Shown here: piece by piece, positions 43,810 to 52,821 of the stretch
Layout: every line of letters starts with the position of its first letter
How positions within the stretch are numbered: position 1 is the stretch's first letter
Assembly (NCBI RefSeq): GCF_000931935.2
Contig: NZ_AZAC01000017.1
Span: 99,048 to 163,047 of the forward strand
Length of the DNA stretch: 64,000 bases
Origin: Dethiosulfatarculus sandiegensis
GTDB taxonomy: Bacteria; Desulfobacterota; Desulfarculia; Desulfarculales; Desulfarculaceae
Direction: 5' to 3'
Notes under the pieces: model-generated
What the model was told of the DNA's origin: nothing
Database searches by the model: none
Seen by the model: the letters and a program-made list of their open reading frames with translations, nothing else
Position numbers and translations under genes: made by a program

Positions 43810-44567
43810 GAGACGCCTCGAAGCAGATTAGAGATGTTGAAAGTATTTTTTCCCAGGTGGTGCCGGTTTATGATTTTTTAAACAGGCTGATGAGTTTCAG
43901 GGAAGATGTGCGCTGGCGGCGTTTTGTGGCCAGGTGCCTGCGTTTAAAACCCGGTGACCAGGTGTTGGATGTAGCCACCGGCACCGGCGATCTTGCCCTT
44001 GAAATAGCTGATTTGCCGGAAAAACCCCAGGTGGTGGGCCTGGATTTGGTGCCTGCCATGTTGGGTCCGGCCAGGAAAAAGGTGGCAAAAAGTGGAGCCA
44101 ATGTGAGCCTGATCAACGGTGACGCCACTTGTTTGCCTTTCTTGGACAATTGTTTTCAGGCCATCACCATTGCATTTGGCATCAGGAATATCCCCTACAG
44201 GGTGCTGGCCATGCAGGAGATGCGTCGGGTTCTGAAACCGGGGGGCAGGCTTTATGTGCTGGAGTTCGCCACGCCACAGCACCCCCTTGTTCAGACGGTA
44301 TATAAAAAATACCTGCTTTCTTTGTTGCCAAAGGTGGCGGGTGTGATCTCCAATAATCCCGGCGGATACCAATATCTGGCTGAGACCATACTCGAGTTTC
44401 CCCTTCCTGATGCCTTTCGCCGGGAAATGACTCGAGCCGGATTTGTAGGGGGCAGATCCCATGCCCTTACCCACGGTATAACCTGGCTGCACGTTGCGGA
44501 GAAGAGGATGGACCATGAAGCTTTTGTTTTTGGGGACAGGGGGAGCCTGGGGGCTTCCGGAGCATGA
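43806..44567 (+). CDS. ubiE/menG: Demethylmenaquinone/ubiquinone C-methyltransferase
   Basis: A 253-residue class I SAM-dependent methyltransferase that C-methylates the quinone ring; in a sulfate reducer the product is menaquinone. Seen: VESIFSQVVPVYDFLNRLMS, the UbiE N-terminal signature; DVATGTGDLALEIA, the SAM-binding motif I, near 55; VGLDLVPAML; ITIAFGIRNIPY, the UbiE-specific F-G-x-R-N motif, near 120; RVLKPGGRLYVLEF; and NPGGYQYLAETILEFP. The usual family end is near THGITWLHV; the last 18 residues run over the start of the MBL gene and may be incidental. Confidence 0.92.
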   Translation: MRDASKQIRDVESIFSQVVPVYDFLNRLMSFREDVRWRRFVARCLRLKPGDQVLDVATGTGDLALEIADLPEKPQVVGLDLVPAMLGPARKKVAKSGANVSLINGDATCLPFLDNCFQAITIAFGIRNIPYRVLAMQEMRRVLKPGGRLYVLEFATPQHPLVQTVYKKYLLSLLPKVAGVISNNPGGYQYLAETILEFPLPDAFRREMTRAGFVGGRSHALTHGITWLHVAEKRMDHEAFVFGDRGSLGASGA

Positions 44568-45444
44568 ATGCCCTTGCCAGACCTGTCGCCATTTGAGGCG
44601 CATCGGCGAGTTCCGCACCAGAACCGCCTTATGGTTTGAGGCTGGAGCCAGGATCCTGTTGGACCCCGGCCCTGACCTGCGTTATCAGTTGATGCGGGAA
44701 AACCTGCCCAAACCGGATGCGGTTCTGATAACCCATGAGCATGGTGATCACTTTTTGGGGCTTGATGAGCTTTTATGCTTTAAAAGGGCCATGCCGCGCT
44801 CAAAGTGGCAGCCGATAAAGGTTTACGCCCATCCCCTGGCCTGGCCGGTTATTGAGGCCAGGTTTGGTTATCTTTTTGGCGACCTTTTGGAAAAACAGAT
44901 AGCCGAGCCTGATATGCCCTTAACGGGCGGCCCCTTTGGAGAGGATCTGGTTTGCCTGCCTAAGAAGACCTTTCACGGCGCCCTTGCCCAGGGTTCACAA
45001 GGCTATGTCTTCAAGATAAAGAACTCAAGGGAAGAATTTTCCTGGGGATACACCGGCGATCTGGTGGAGGCCGAAGATCCGGATGCCTTTTCCGGCTTAG
45101 ACGCCCTGGTCTGCCAGTGCCATTTCCTGAACGAACCCAAGGAAAACCGGGCCAACCACCTAAGCCTACAAAACGCCTTGCCGCTTTTAAAAAGATGGCA
45201 GCCGCGCCAGGTCTATTTTGTGCATATTTCCTGCCAGGACATGAGGCCTGAAGATGAAGTCGGTAACCAGATTTTAAAGAAATACCAGCCTGCCGAACCG
45301 CTTTGCGGCCCTTCAGGCTCAGTCTATGAGATTCCCAGAGACCAGAGATCATGGCAGGATACAGTGGAAAGAGTCTTCAGAGACCACGAGTTGACCACCA
45401 TGGCAAAAGTGGCTTTTGACGGCCTTTCTGTTGATATGCCTTGA
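44515..45444 (+). CDS. MBL-fold metallo-hydrolase, PhnP-like
   Basis: 309 residues from the ATG at 44515, which follows AAGAGGATGGACC and lies inside the end of ubiE. LLFLGTGGAWGLPEHECP starts the metallo-beta-lactamase fold, and CPCQTCR near 17-23 is the extra cysteine site seen in PhnP-like enzymes. THEHGDHFLGLDELL near 77 gives the H-x-H-x-D-H metal motif. FHGALAQGSQGYVFKI, YTGDL and VYFVHISC supply later ligands. Relatives are phosphodiesterases acting on cyclic phosphates or phosphonate intermediates. No phosphonate genes are nearby, so the substrate is open. Confidence 0.82.
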   Translation: MKLLFLGTGGAWGLPEHECPCQTCRHLRRIGEFRTRTALWFEAGARILLDPGPDLRYQLMRENLPKPDAVLITHEHGDHFLGLDELLCFKRAMPRSKWQPIKVYAHPLAWPVIEARFGYLFGDLLEKQIAEPDMPLTGGPFGEDLVCLPKKTFHGALAQGSQGYVFKIKNSREEFSWGYTGDLVEAEDPDAFSGLDALVCQCHFLNEPKENRANHLSLQNALPLLKRWQPRQVYFVHISCQDMRPEDEVGNQILKKYQPAEPLCGPSGSVYEIPRDQRSWQDTVERVFRDHELTTMAKVAFDGLSVDMP

Positions 45445-45461
45445 AAAAACGCCCTCAGGGC
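45445..45461 (-). terminator. Short terminator after the FlgL-like gene
   Basis: On the minus strand GCCCTGAGGGC is followed by GTTTTTT. A second stem, CCGGGAGC (45490-45497) with GCTCCCGG (45510-45517), lies closer to the stop. Confidence 0.55.
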
Positions 45462-45532
45462 AGTGGATCTCTCCATTACACAGGCAGTTCCGGGAGCCTA
45501 TTCAGATAAGCTCCCGGGCGCGGATAGAAACC

Positions 45533-48500
45533 CTACATCATGTTTACCAGAGACATCTGAGTCACTATGCCTATGCTCTTCAAGGTAACGTTATAGGTGG
45601 ACTGCATCTGTCTCAGTTCCATAAAGGCCTCTTCAAGGTCCACTTTCTGCAGATCCTTCAGGGTCTGGCTGTGGAAGAGGTTGTAATCCTCAAGCACGCT
45701 TGTCCTGACAGTCACCCGGTCTTTTTTGCTGCCCGCCTCACCCACATAGTCAAGCAGGTTGTTAAGGGCCAGGTCCAGGGCCTGCAAGGTCTCCTGGCCT
45801 GCGGTCTGCGGTTCAAGCCCGTTGCCGTAAGCCAGCTGGTACTCAAGCTGAATCAGGGTGTCCACCACATGCACCGAATCCTTGGCAATGCGATGGTAGA
45901 ACCCGTCGCCCACCTCAAATTCACCCTGGTCAATATAAAATTTAACTCCGTTGCAGTCCGGAATGGTCACTGCATTGTCCTGGCCTGTGCCGGAGACTGT
46001 AATCTCTTCGGATCTTTTTTCGCCGTCGTCTCCAGTCCAGCTTACCCGGAAAGTCGGCGGGTCTGCGGGGGCCTGGCCCTTTGAGATGACATCTATATTA
46101 AGATCTCGGGTGGTGAGGCCGTTGTAAGCCCCGGCCAGGTGCACGCTTCCAGTGCCTGTGTTGTTGTTTTTGGGCAGAGCCTCAACTCCCAGGAGGCTTC
46201 GGACCATATGGTTGCCGATTATCTGTTCCTGGTTCCAGTTGTAGGAAAGACGGTGGTCTGCACCCTGGCCGTCATAGTTGGCCATTATAATGCTCAGTTC
46301 ATCATGGTTGCTTTGGTCATGGCCAATGGCCAGGTTCAAGACAGCGCCCTCGTTCCAAACCGAATCGTCTTTGTAAATTTTAAGGCCGCCCATGCCGAGA
46401 ACTTCCACCGAGTTTTCATTGCCCGAACCCTGCAAGGTGGCTTCCTGGGTTTTAAGTTGGCCGTAGTCGTCATACCAGCGCAGGCGCAGGGTTACGTCTT
46501 CTCCGTCCACCTTCAGCACCGTGGCCTGAATATTAGTGGCCAGCCTTAAATTGCTTGAACCTTCACCATAGATCTTGCCGGTGGTGACGGTTTTGGCGCC
46601 GTCTAAGCCGCCGATAAGGGTGTCTGTGATATCCACCCCGGAGTTTGCGTTGGTTGCCTCAAGGCGGACATTGCCCGCCTTGCCCACAGCCCGGGCCTCA
46701 AACTGAACCGAAGAACCGGTGAGGCCGGTGGAGGCCGATGCAGTGAACTGATCGCTTCTCTGGTTGACCCAGGAGGCTAGGGCCTCACTGAACCCTTCGG
46801 CCGTGGCGGGCATTTCCCCGCCGGTGATTTCCTGCCAGGACCAGGACTGGTCCCCCAGGGTTACCGTGTCCGTGGCTGCGGGCAGGGCCACGCCGCCTCC
46901 GAAATGCAGGGATCCCACCGCCTTGGTCCCGTTGTTGATGGCGTTATTCAGTTGTTCCAGGCTGGTTGAAGCGCTTGTTCCCTGGTCAATGGTCATAACC
47001 CCGCCGGTATCCTGGGTTTCCTGAATGGTTATCGGCGGAGCTCCGTCCTTGGCCATGAGCTTGACTGTGCTGTCTCCTTCCAGATAGGCAAAATAATTGG
47101 GATCGTTTAATCCGGTTGGTGAGTTAATCCAGTCCACCAGCTCTTCTGCGCTGGATGCGGCGTCGGCGCCGCCTATGGTATAGGTTGTGCCCCCCACATC
47201 AATGGTGGTGGTGTTTGCACCTCCGGCCCCGCCGCTGAACTCGACTGTGGTCCTGGTGCGGAAGGTGTGGGTTCCGTCAGCCGGATCTGCTGTCCAGGAG
47301 AGAACCTCGCCCAGGCGGTCTGAAACAGGGCTGGCCGTGCTTGGCAGGCTGGTGGACCAGTTGGTCATGATCTGGCTGGTGCCGTTTCCGGCTATCTGGT
47401 CTATCTGCCATTGGGGCAGGCCCGGGGAAAAATCAATCCCGGCCATGGGGGTGGTGAGCCCCAGGTTGGTTGAAGGGTCAATGGAGATAATCGCGCCCGA
47501 GCCGGTGGTGTCTCTGGAAAGACGGAGATGATAATTGCCGGAGGCGTAAACCAGGCTGGACTGGGTGCCGTGCCCTGCGGCGCTGTCGGCCCATAGGGTG
47601 GAAGGGCCCTCAGCCTCCGGAGTTGAGGTGAGGGGATTCAACTCCGTGGGGTCCAGGCCGCCGTAGAGGGCTCCCGAGCTGAGAATGGCAGTGCCCGAAG
47701 CGGTAAGGGCCACATTGCCTGCTTTTCCCGCTGCCCTGGCTGTTATCTGAACCGTGGGCCTGGAGCCGGATTTAACCACGGAGGCATCGTATTCATCTGT
47801 CTCGGTGGATATCCAATTCGCCAGGACCTCTGCATAATCCTCAGGCGTAACAGGGGTTTCACTCCCCTTGATTTCGGCCCAGGACCATATTTTGTCACCA
47901 ACTTTGATGGTGTCCGTGTCTGCCGGGGTGGAGCTTATCTGCAAAACACCCACCGCATGTATGCCGCTGTTGATCTTATCCAGCAACTCCTGCATGGTTG
48001 TGGTGTCTTTTACGCTCACCTCTCCGGTGGCGCCTGTGATATCAAAGGCGCCCTGACCCTTGGAAACCACATGAACCGTCTCGTCTCCCTCTATATAGGC
48101 GAAATAACCCCGCGTGGAGTCTGCGTTGATCATCTCGACCAGCTGAGACGCGTCGCTGAAAGAAGTAGCCGGGGGAGGGGGATAGGCGTCGCCGCCTATG
48201 GTGACAGTGCCCGCGCCGTTAACCTGGATTACACCTTCGGTGCGGAAAGTCTGGCCCCCTGCGCTTTCATCACGGGTTATGGTTAAATTCCCCGAGTGAT
48301 TAACCTCTTCCACCTGGAAAAAGCCGGTGGAGACAGGTTCGATATGCACCTTTTCCGTGCCTTCCAGCCAGGCCCGGTAATCTGAACCGGCCGCATTGAT
48401 CTGGTTGACCAGGTCCTGGGCATCGGTCACCGCATAGGCCGGGTCTGTGCCCACCTGAACCGTGCAGGCCCCTTCCACGTTTAAAATCCAGTTGCTGCGG

Positions 48501-49270
48501 TCCGGCAGTTGGCCTCCCTGGCTGTTGCCCTGCCAGGTCAATTCCTCACCGACCTGGGCGGAAACCAGATCGCTTAAATAGGTCACCATGGCCTGGTTGC
48601 GGGCAATCATGCCCTGAGACGGGCTGTCGCTGGCTGCCTGCTCGGTGATCCAGGTGTTGAAATCCAGAGGCGCGGCCAGGCTGGCTCCCAGGGTGTTGGA
48701 AGTGCCCAGGAGCAGATCGGCCAGGGAACCATGGTCATCCCTGGCAAACTGGAGACCGTAACCGCCGGCCCCTTCATAGGCCGAGGCAACGGTTGAGTGC
48801 CCTGTTCCCAAAAGGGTTTCTAATATATTGGCCATATTGGGCCGGTTTTCCGTGTTGGAGCCTGCGAAAATGTATCTTCCGTTCACCCTGGTGTTGGAAA
48901 GGCTGATGATCTGTTCCAGGATGTTATGAATCTCCGATGCTGTTGATCTGCGCTGGCTCAAATCATAGGTGCCGGTGGCCATCTTTTCGGCCACAACTTT
49001 GGCCCTCTTAAAGGTGTCCACAATGGATTGCATGGAGGTCTCGGATGTGCTGAGCCATTGCTTGGCCTCACTGAGGTTGCTGCCGAACTGCTCGATTTCA
49101 AATAGACTGTGTCTGCTGTTCAGGATAGTCACCGCCAGGGAGGGGGCTTCCGAGGGGGCATTGACCTTGTTGCCGGTGAAAATGCTCTTGTCAACGGCAA
49201 AGGATTCGCTTTGCAGCCGCATCATGTTGCTGACTACGGTGCGGTATATATTTGATTGCCCTACACGCAT
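45533..49270 (-). CDS. flgL: Giant FlgL-like flagellar hook-filament junction protein with internal repeats
   Basis: About 1245 residues, four times the usual 300 or so. The N-terminal 165 residues are FlgL (MRVGQSNIYRTVVSN, GNKVNAPSEAPSLAV, AKQWLSTSETSMQSI, SNTRVNGRYIFAGS). The last 90 are the matching coiled C-terminus (TLQALDLALNNLLDYVG, LRQMQSTYNVTLKSIGIVTQ). Between them are duplicated surface modules: at least two copies pairing DTIKVGDKIWSWAEIKGSE with DTVTLGDQSWSWQEITGGE; three related 'DLVNQINA/YFAYIEGDETVHV' units; and two later units (LRWYDDYGQLKTQEATLQG, VSWTGDDGEKRSEEITVSG). The extra domains would project from the junction. The start ATG 49270 has AGGGAAAC upstream. No other flagellar gene is in the window. 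Confidence 0.85.
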   Translation of the reverse strand: MRVGQSNIYRTVVSNMMRLQSESFAVDKSIFTGNKVNAPSEAPSLAVTILNSRHSLFEIEQFGSNLSEAKQWLSTSETSMQSIVDTFKRAKVVAEKMATGTYDLSQRRSTASEIHNILEQIISLSNTRVNGRYIFAGSNTENRPNMANILETLLGTGHSTVASAYEGAGGYGLQFARDDHGSLADLLLGTSNTLGASLAAPLDFNTWITEQAASDSPSQGMIARNQAMVTYLSDLVSAQVGEELTWQGNSQGGQLPDRSNWILNVEGACTVQVGTDPAYAVTDAQDLVNQINAAGSDYRAWLEGTEKVHIEPVSTGFFQVEEVNHSGNLTITRDESAGGQTFRTEGVIQVNGAGTVTIGGDAYPPPPATSFSDASQLVEMINADSTRGYFAYIEGDETVHVVSKGQGAFDITGATGEVSVKDTTTMQELLDKINSGIHAVGVLQISSTPADTDTIKVGDKIWSWAEIKGSETPVTPEDYAEVLANWISTETDEYDASVVKSGSRPTVQITARAAGKAGNVALTASGTAILSSGALYGGLDPTELNPLTSTPEAEGPSTLWADSAAGHGTQSSLVYASGNYHLRLSRDTTGSGAIISIDPSTNLGLTTPMAGIDFSPGLPQWQIDQIAGNGTSQIMTNWSTSLPSTASPVSDRLGEVLSWTADPADGTHTFRTRTTVEFSGGAGGANTTTIDVGGTTYTIGGADAASSAEELVDWINSPTGLNDPNYFAYLEGDSTVKLMAKDGAPPITIQETQDTGGVMTIDQGTSASTSLEQLNNAINNGTKAVGSLHFGGGVALPAATDTVTLGDQSWSWQEITGGEMPATAEGFSEALASWVNQRSDQFTASASTGLTGSSVQFEARAVGKAGNVRLEATNANSGVDITDTLIGGLDGAKTVTTGKIYGEGSSNLRLATNIQATVLKVDGEDVTLRLRWYDDYGQLKTQEATLQGSGNENSVEVLGMGGLKIYKDDSVWNEGAVLNLAIGHDQSNHDELSIIMANYDGQGADHRLSYNWNQEQIIGNHMVRSLLGVEALPKNNNTGTGSVHLAGAYNGLTTRDLNIDVISKGQAPADPPTFRVSWTGDDGEKRSEEITVSGTGQDNAVTIPDCNGVKFYIDQGEFEVGDGFYHRIAKDSVHVVDTLIQLEYQLAYGNGLEPQTAGQETLQALDLALNNLLDYVGEAGSKKDRVTVRTSVLEDYNLFHSQTLKDLQKVDLEEAFMELRQMQSTYNVTLKSIGIVTQMSLVNMM

Positions 49271-49485
49271 GTTTCCCTGCTCCATCAAGGTATTGACCGT
49301 CTAAAAACACAGCAAGGTTCATGCCATGGGCATTTGGGGAAATTTTTGATTCTATTTGATTGTTATTATTGCCTTAATTATTCCCTTCTTCTCAAGGGGG
49401 GAATCACTTGGGCATCTGAGGCCGTATTAGTGGGCAGTAATTGCCGGGAAAAAAAGGCATTTAAATAAGCGCCTGCCGGTGGCTT

Positions 49486-50370
49486 TCAAGCCTTGGCCAA
49501 GGGCAAAAGCGCGGGACGCCCGTCTGGGCGGACCTTCAGGCTGAGTCCGTATAAGGGAGCTAAGGAAAGGGCGGGTCTGCCGAGCAGCAAAAGAAGCTCA
49601 TCCGGACCAAAGCCGTAAGTATTGCTGATGCCTTGACGTAAGTGATGATCCAGCTGCATTAGCTCCAAAGCCGAGGCGGCCTGGGCGGGATTATTGTCTC
49701 TGGAGACTCCGATCAAAAGCCTGTCCAATTTCCGGGCCGGGATCTTGAGATCGTATTCTTTGATCAGGGCCAGGGCGGTCTGGTTTCCGGCATACAGGGT
49801 TTCGCGTTCCAACCGGGGAAGGGAGTCCAGGTTGGCCGCGTTTTGGTTGCTCCAACACTCAAGATGTCTGCATTGCAAAGGGTGATTGGGGTGGATGGTG
49901 CATTTAAAAGCCCTGTTCAGAAAAAGACAGGCGCCTTCTTGCTCCCTGATTTTAATAAGGTCGTTTTTCAGGATGCTTCCCTTTTGGGTGCGGGCCGAAT
50001 AAACCCTTTCCCCGGACCTCAATGTGTACATGGAGCTTTTTGTTAATTTCTGCGCCAGGTTAAGGTCTTTAGCATACAAGGTGGGGCTTGAGGTGCGGCA
50101 ACAGGTTCCACACCCCAGACAGTCTTTCAGGGCGGCCAGCTCGCTCAAGAGGCCTGCCTGCTCTAAAAAATAGGCTTTCTGGGCTTCCGCCTGTTCCGGA
50201 GGATTGGCGCAGATCTGCTTGCGTTTGATTATGGCCAGGGCCCCTTTTTCATCCATGGGACGAAGATGGATCAATTCCCGGGCTGCCCAAGCTTTAAGAT
50301 TTTCCAATTGCCTTTGCTTCCATGCATGACCCAGACGGGTGGCCAGATTGGCCTGGACGGTTTTGTCCAT
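49486..50370 (-). CDS. YkgJ-type cysteine cluster protein
   Basis: 294 residues with a central zinc- or iron-chelating cysteine set: KDCLGCGTCCRTSSPT near residue 84 and CTIHPNHPLQCRHLECW near 160, the CxxCxxCC...C...C pattern of YkgJ/UPF0153 proteins. The flanking sequence is charged and helical (AWKQRQLENLKAWAARE). It lies two bases downstream of the PHP phosphatase-like gene on the same strand, so they are co-transcribed. The function of the family is not known. Confidence 0.78.
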   Translation of the reverse strand: MDKTVQANLATRLGHAWKQRQLENLKAWAARELIHLRPMDEKGALAIIKRKQICANPPEQAEAQKAYFLEQAGLLSELAALKDCLGCGTCCRTSSPTLYAKDLNLAQKLTKSSMYTLRSGERVYSARTQKGSILKNDLIKIREQEGACLFLNRAFKCTIHPNHPLQCRHLECWSNQNAANLDSLPRLERETLYAGNQTALALIKEYDLKIPARKLDRLLIGVSRDNNPAQAASALELMQLDHHLRQGISNTYGFGPDELLLLLGRPALSLAPLYGLSLKVRPDGRPALLPLAKA

Positions 50371-50372
50371 CT

Positions 50373-51035
50373 TTATCTGTCCGCCCTTTGCAAGGCCTTT
50401 TCCAGGAAGCCGAGAGAGTTCCTGTATACCTGGTCCGCCTGTTTTTGGTCAAGCCCGGCTCCCAGGGCCACTTTTCGGGCCTGGTCTTTGTTTATCAGGT
50501 CTCCGGGGGCGTGAGTGTCTGTGTTCACCACGAGTTCGGCCCCTGTTTGCAGCCCCAATCCGGCTACATGACCATTGGCCAGGCAATGTCCCTTGCGGGC
50601 GGAGATTTCCAACATAACCCCTTTTTCAGCAGCCAGGCGAGCTTCTTCGGGCAAGAGAAGCCCCGGATGGGCCAGGATATCGGCCCCACCCCGGATAGCG
50701 GCCAGGTTGGTCCCCGGCTCCACCGGTTCGGAAAGGGTTTCCCCATGGACCACCACCAACTGAGCCCCCATCCGCCTGGCCTGGGCTATCAATTCAGGTA
50801 TCAGATCCGGAGGAACATGGGTCAGTTCCGCCCCGGCCAGAACCTTGGTCCGGTGAAAACGGTTCAGATCCTCGGCAGCTTTGAGCAGCCTGGGCAACAC
50901 AAAGTCCAGATTGCTCATATCCACGTGGTCGGTAAGGGCAATGGCCTTGTGACCCATGATTTCGGCGCGCTGCACCAACTCCGAAGGGATAAGCTCACCA
51001 TCGCTGAAAAGGGTGTGGCAATGAAGGTCTATCAT
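50373..51035 (-). CDS. PHP-domain phosphoesterase, histidinol-phosphatase-like
   Basis: A 220-residue PHP (polymerase and histidinol phosphatase) fold. Metal ligands are visible as MIDLHCHTLFSDGE at the start, ALTDHVDMSN near 34-43, AGAELTHVPP near 68, VVVHGETLSE near 95, DILAHPGLL near 114, and VNTDTHAPGD near 170-180. These are the His/Asp clusters that hold three metals. It is probably a phosphoesterase on a small molecule or nucleotide; the sequence does not prove histidinol phosphate as substrate, and no his genes are nearby. Confidence 0.83.
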   Translation of the reverse strand: MIDLHCHTLFSDGELIPSELVQRAEIMGHKAIALTDHVDMSNLDFVLPRLLKAAEDLNRFHRTKVLAGAELTHVPPDLIPELIAQARRMGAQLVVVHGETLSEPVEPGTNLAAIRGGADILAHPGLLLPEEARLAAEKGVMLEISARKGHCLANGHVAGLGLQTGAELVVNTDTHAPGDLINKDQARKVALGAGLDQKQADQVYRNSLGFLEKALQRADR

Positions 51036-51110
51036 TTGGTTCTCTCTTTTAAAAATAGCCCGGGCATGTCTTGTTTAGTGGGTGATTTTATCCACAGATG
51101 CTTTGATCGG

Positions 51111-52130
51111 TCAATCTTTGGGCTGATAAGCACTTAAGAGGCCCACCCGGTTGCGTCCTTTTTCCTTGGCCAGATAAAGACCCTTGTCCGCAGTCTCCAA
51201 AAGGGATTGGGCCTCTGTGTCGGATGCGGGCACGCTGTGGGCCGCACCCAGGCTTATGGTCACATATGGAGCAACCAGTGAGTCTGCGTGTTCTATTTTA
51301 AGGTCCTCTACGCTTTTGCGCATTTTTTCGGCTATGGTGAGCGCCCCTCCCTGATTGATGCCGGGCAGGATGGCGGCAAATTCCTCACCGCCGTAGCGGG
51401 CAAAAAGATCACCAGGCCTTTGCAGTAATCGGTCCAGGGTGCGGGCCACGCTTTTCAGACATTCGTCACCCTGGGCATGACCATAGCGGTCATTGTATTT
51501 TTTAAAATAGTCTATGTCCAGCATGATCAGGGACATGGAAGTCCCATCCCTTTTAGCCCTGCGCCACTCCTGATCCAGACTTTGGTCAAAGAACCTTCGG
51601 TTGGCCACCTTGGTCAGTCCGTCTCGGGAATTCTGTTTTTGCAACTCCCGATTAAGGGCGGACAGCTTCGCCGCCATATCCAGTAGTTCCTGCTCCCTGG
51701 CTCGGCGGCGGTCGATCTCCATTTTTAAGGTCAAGGCCGAGTTCACCCTGGCGATAAGCTCTATCGGCTGGATGGGCTTGGTAAGGTAATCCATCACCCC
51801 GGCCTCAAAGGCCCTGCCCAGGCTTTGGGGATCGCTGCGCGCAGTGACCATGATGATGGGAGTTTCTTTCATAAGGGGGTGTTTTTTGATCATGCGGCAG
51901 GCTTCAATGCCGTTCATGTCCGGCATGACAAAATCCATCATAATCAGGTCTATTGGCTTTTCGGGCGGGAAACCGTTCTTTTCATGCAAACCTAAAATGG
52001 TCAATGCCTCGGAGGCAGTGGTGGCGTGCAGTATATCGTTAAGGCCTTTTTCCCTTAAAACCTGTTCTATAGAGGTGCGGGCCAGGCGAGAGTCATCCAC
52101 TAAAAGGATAACCGGATGGCTAACCTTCAT
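51111..52130 (-). CDS. Response-regulator diguanylate cyclase (REC-GGDEF)
   Basis: 339 residues from the ATG at 52130, which follows AAGGGGAATCAGAAA; the longer frame has no support. The receiver domain (about 1-125) starts VILLVDDSRLARTSIEQVL, with phosphoacceptor Asp in LIMMDFVMPDMNG and the conserved Lys in VMDYLTKPIQPIE. A short coiled linker (RRRAREQELLDMAAKL) leads to a GGDEF domain with active site FARYGGEEFAAILPG. The inhibitory I-site R-x-x-D is present as RPGD five residues before it. It should make cyclic di-GMP when phosphorylated and be product-inhibited. The cognate kinase is not adjacent. Confidence 0.92.
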   Translation of the reverse strand: MKVSHPVILLVDDSRLARTSIEQVLREKGLNDILHATTASEALTILGLHEKNGFPPEKPIDLIMMDFVMPDMNGIEACRMIKKHPLMKETPIIMVTARSDPQSLGRAFEAGVMDYLTKPIQPIELIARVNSALTLKMEIDRRRAREQELLDMAAKLSALNRELQKQNSRDGLTKVANRRFFDQSLDQEWRRAKRDGTSMSLIMLDIDYFKKYNDRYGHAQGDECLKSVARTLDRLLQRPGDLFARYGGEEFAAILPGINQGGALTIAEKMRKSVEDLKIEHADSLVAPYVTISLGAAHSVPASDTEAQSLLETADKGLYLAKEKGRNRVGLLSAYQPKD

Positions 52131-52335
52131 TTTCTGATTCCCCTTCAAAGACAAAAATAAATTATCAGGCCTGTTGCAATAAATCCCGATACCATAAAAA
52201 GCCGCAGGCGGAAGCATTGAAAATTTGCCGAAGATTCAATAAAACCAATCAGTTCTGTGGCCTTTTTTAAAAGGGTAGCATATAGAGGAAGCGTGTGTGA
52301 GGAAGATTTGGTAATTTGAAAAAATAATTGCAAAA

Positions 52336-52818
52336 TTACATTTTGTATTTTCCAAAATCTTCCGGCGTCATCTCTTCCAAGATGTCTTTCCATTTTTCGT
52401 CAGAGCGCTGGTCCTCATCCTGGCCGGAGATTCCGGACTGGTCTAAAACGGCCTTGGCCACAAAGATAGGGGCCTCGGCCCTTAAGGCCAGGGCTATGGC
52501 GTCTGAGGGGCGCGAGTCTATGGAGACTTCACCCTCAGGGCCCATAAGCTCTATTTTCGCATAAAAAGTGTTGTCTTTTAGGTCGTTTATAGTAATTTTG
52601 CCGACAGAGTAACCAAGCCCGTTGATAATGTTGCGTAAAAGGTCGTGAGTCATGGGCCGTGAGAACTCGACCTTTTCCAGCTCACTGGCAATTGCTGTGG
52701 CCTCAAGCAGACCTATCCATATGGGCAGGTTCCTCTCCCCCTCCGGATCCTTCAGGATCAGGATCGGGGAGTTGCTGCTGGGGTCTATGGTAAGTCCTTG
52801 GACGATCATTCGGACCAC
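52336..52818 (-). CDS. Bifunctional nuclease family protein (DUF151)
   Basis: A 160-residue protein of the DUF151/BFN family: LTIDPSSNSPILILKDPEGE, LPIWIGLLEATAIASELE, SRPMTHDLLRNIINGLG, and IDSRPSDAIALALRAEAPIF, the family signature, near residue 103. Plant and bacterial relatives have nuclease activity reported. The C-terminus is acidic (SGQDEDQRSDEKWKDILE). The GTG at 52818 is preferred since GGGAG lies eight bases upstream. It follows miaB by three bases, so both are in one operon. Confidence 0.9.
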   Translation of the reverse strand: MVRMIVQGLTIDPSSNSPILILKDPEGERNLPIWIGLLEATAIASELEKVEFSRPMTHDLLRNIINGLGYSVGKITINDLKDNTFYAKIELMGPEGEVSIDSRPSDAIALALRAEAPIFVAKAVLDQSGISGQDEDQRSDEKWKDILEEMTPEDFGKYKM

Positions 52819-52821
52819 GGC

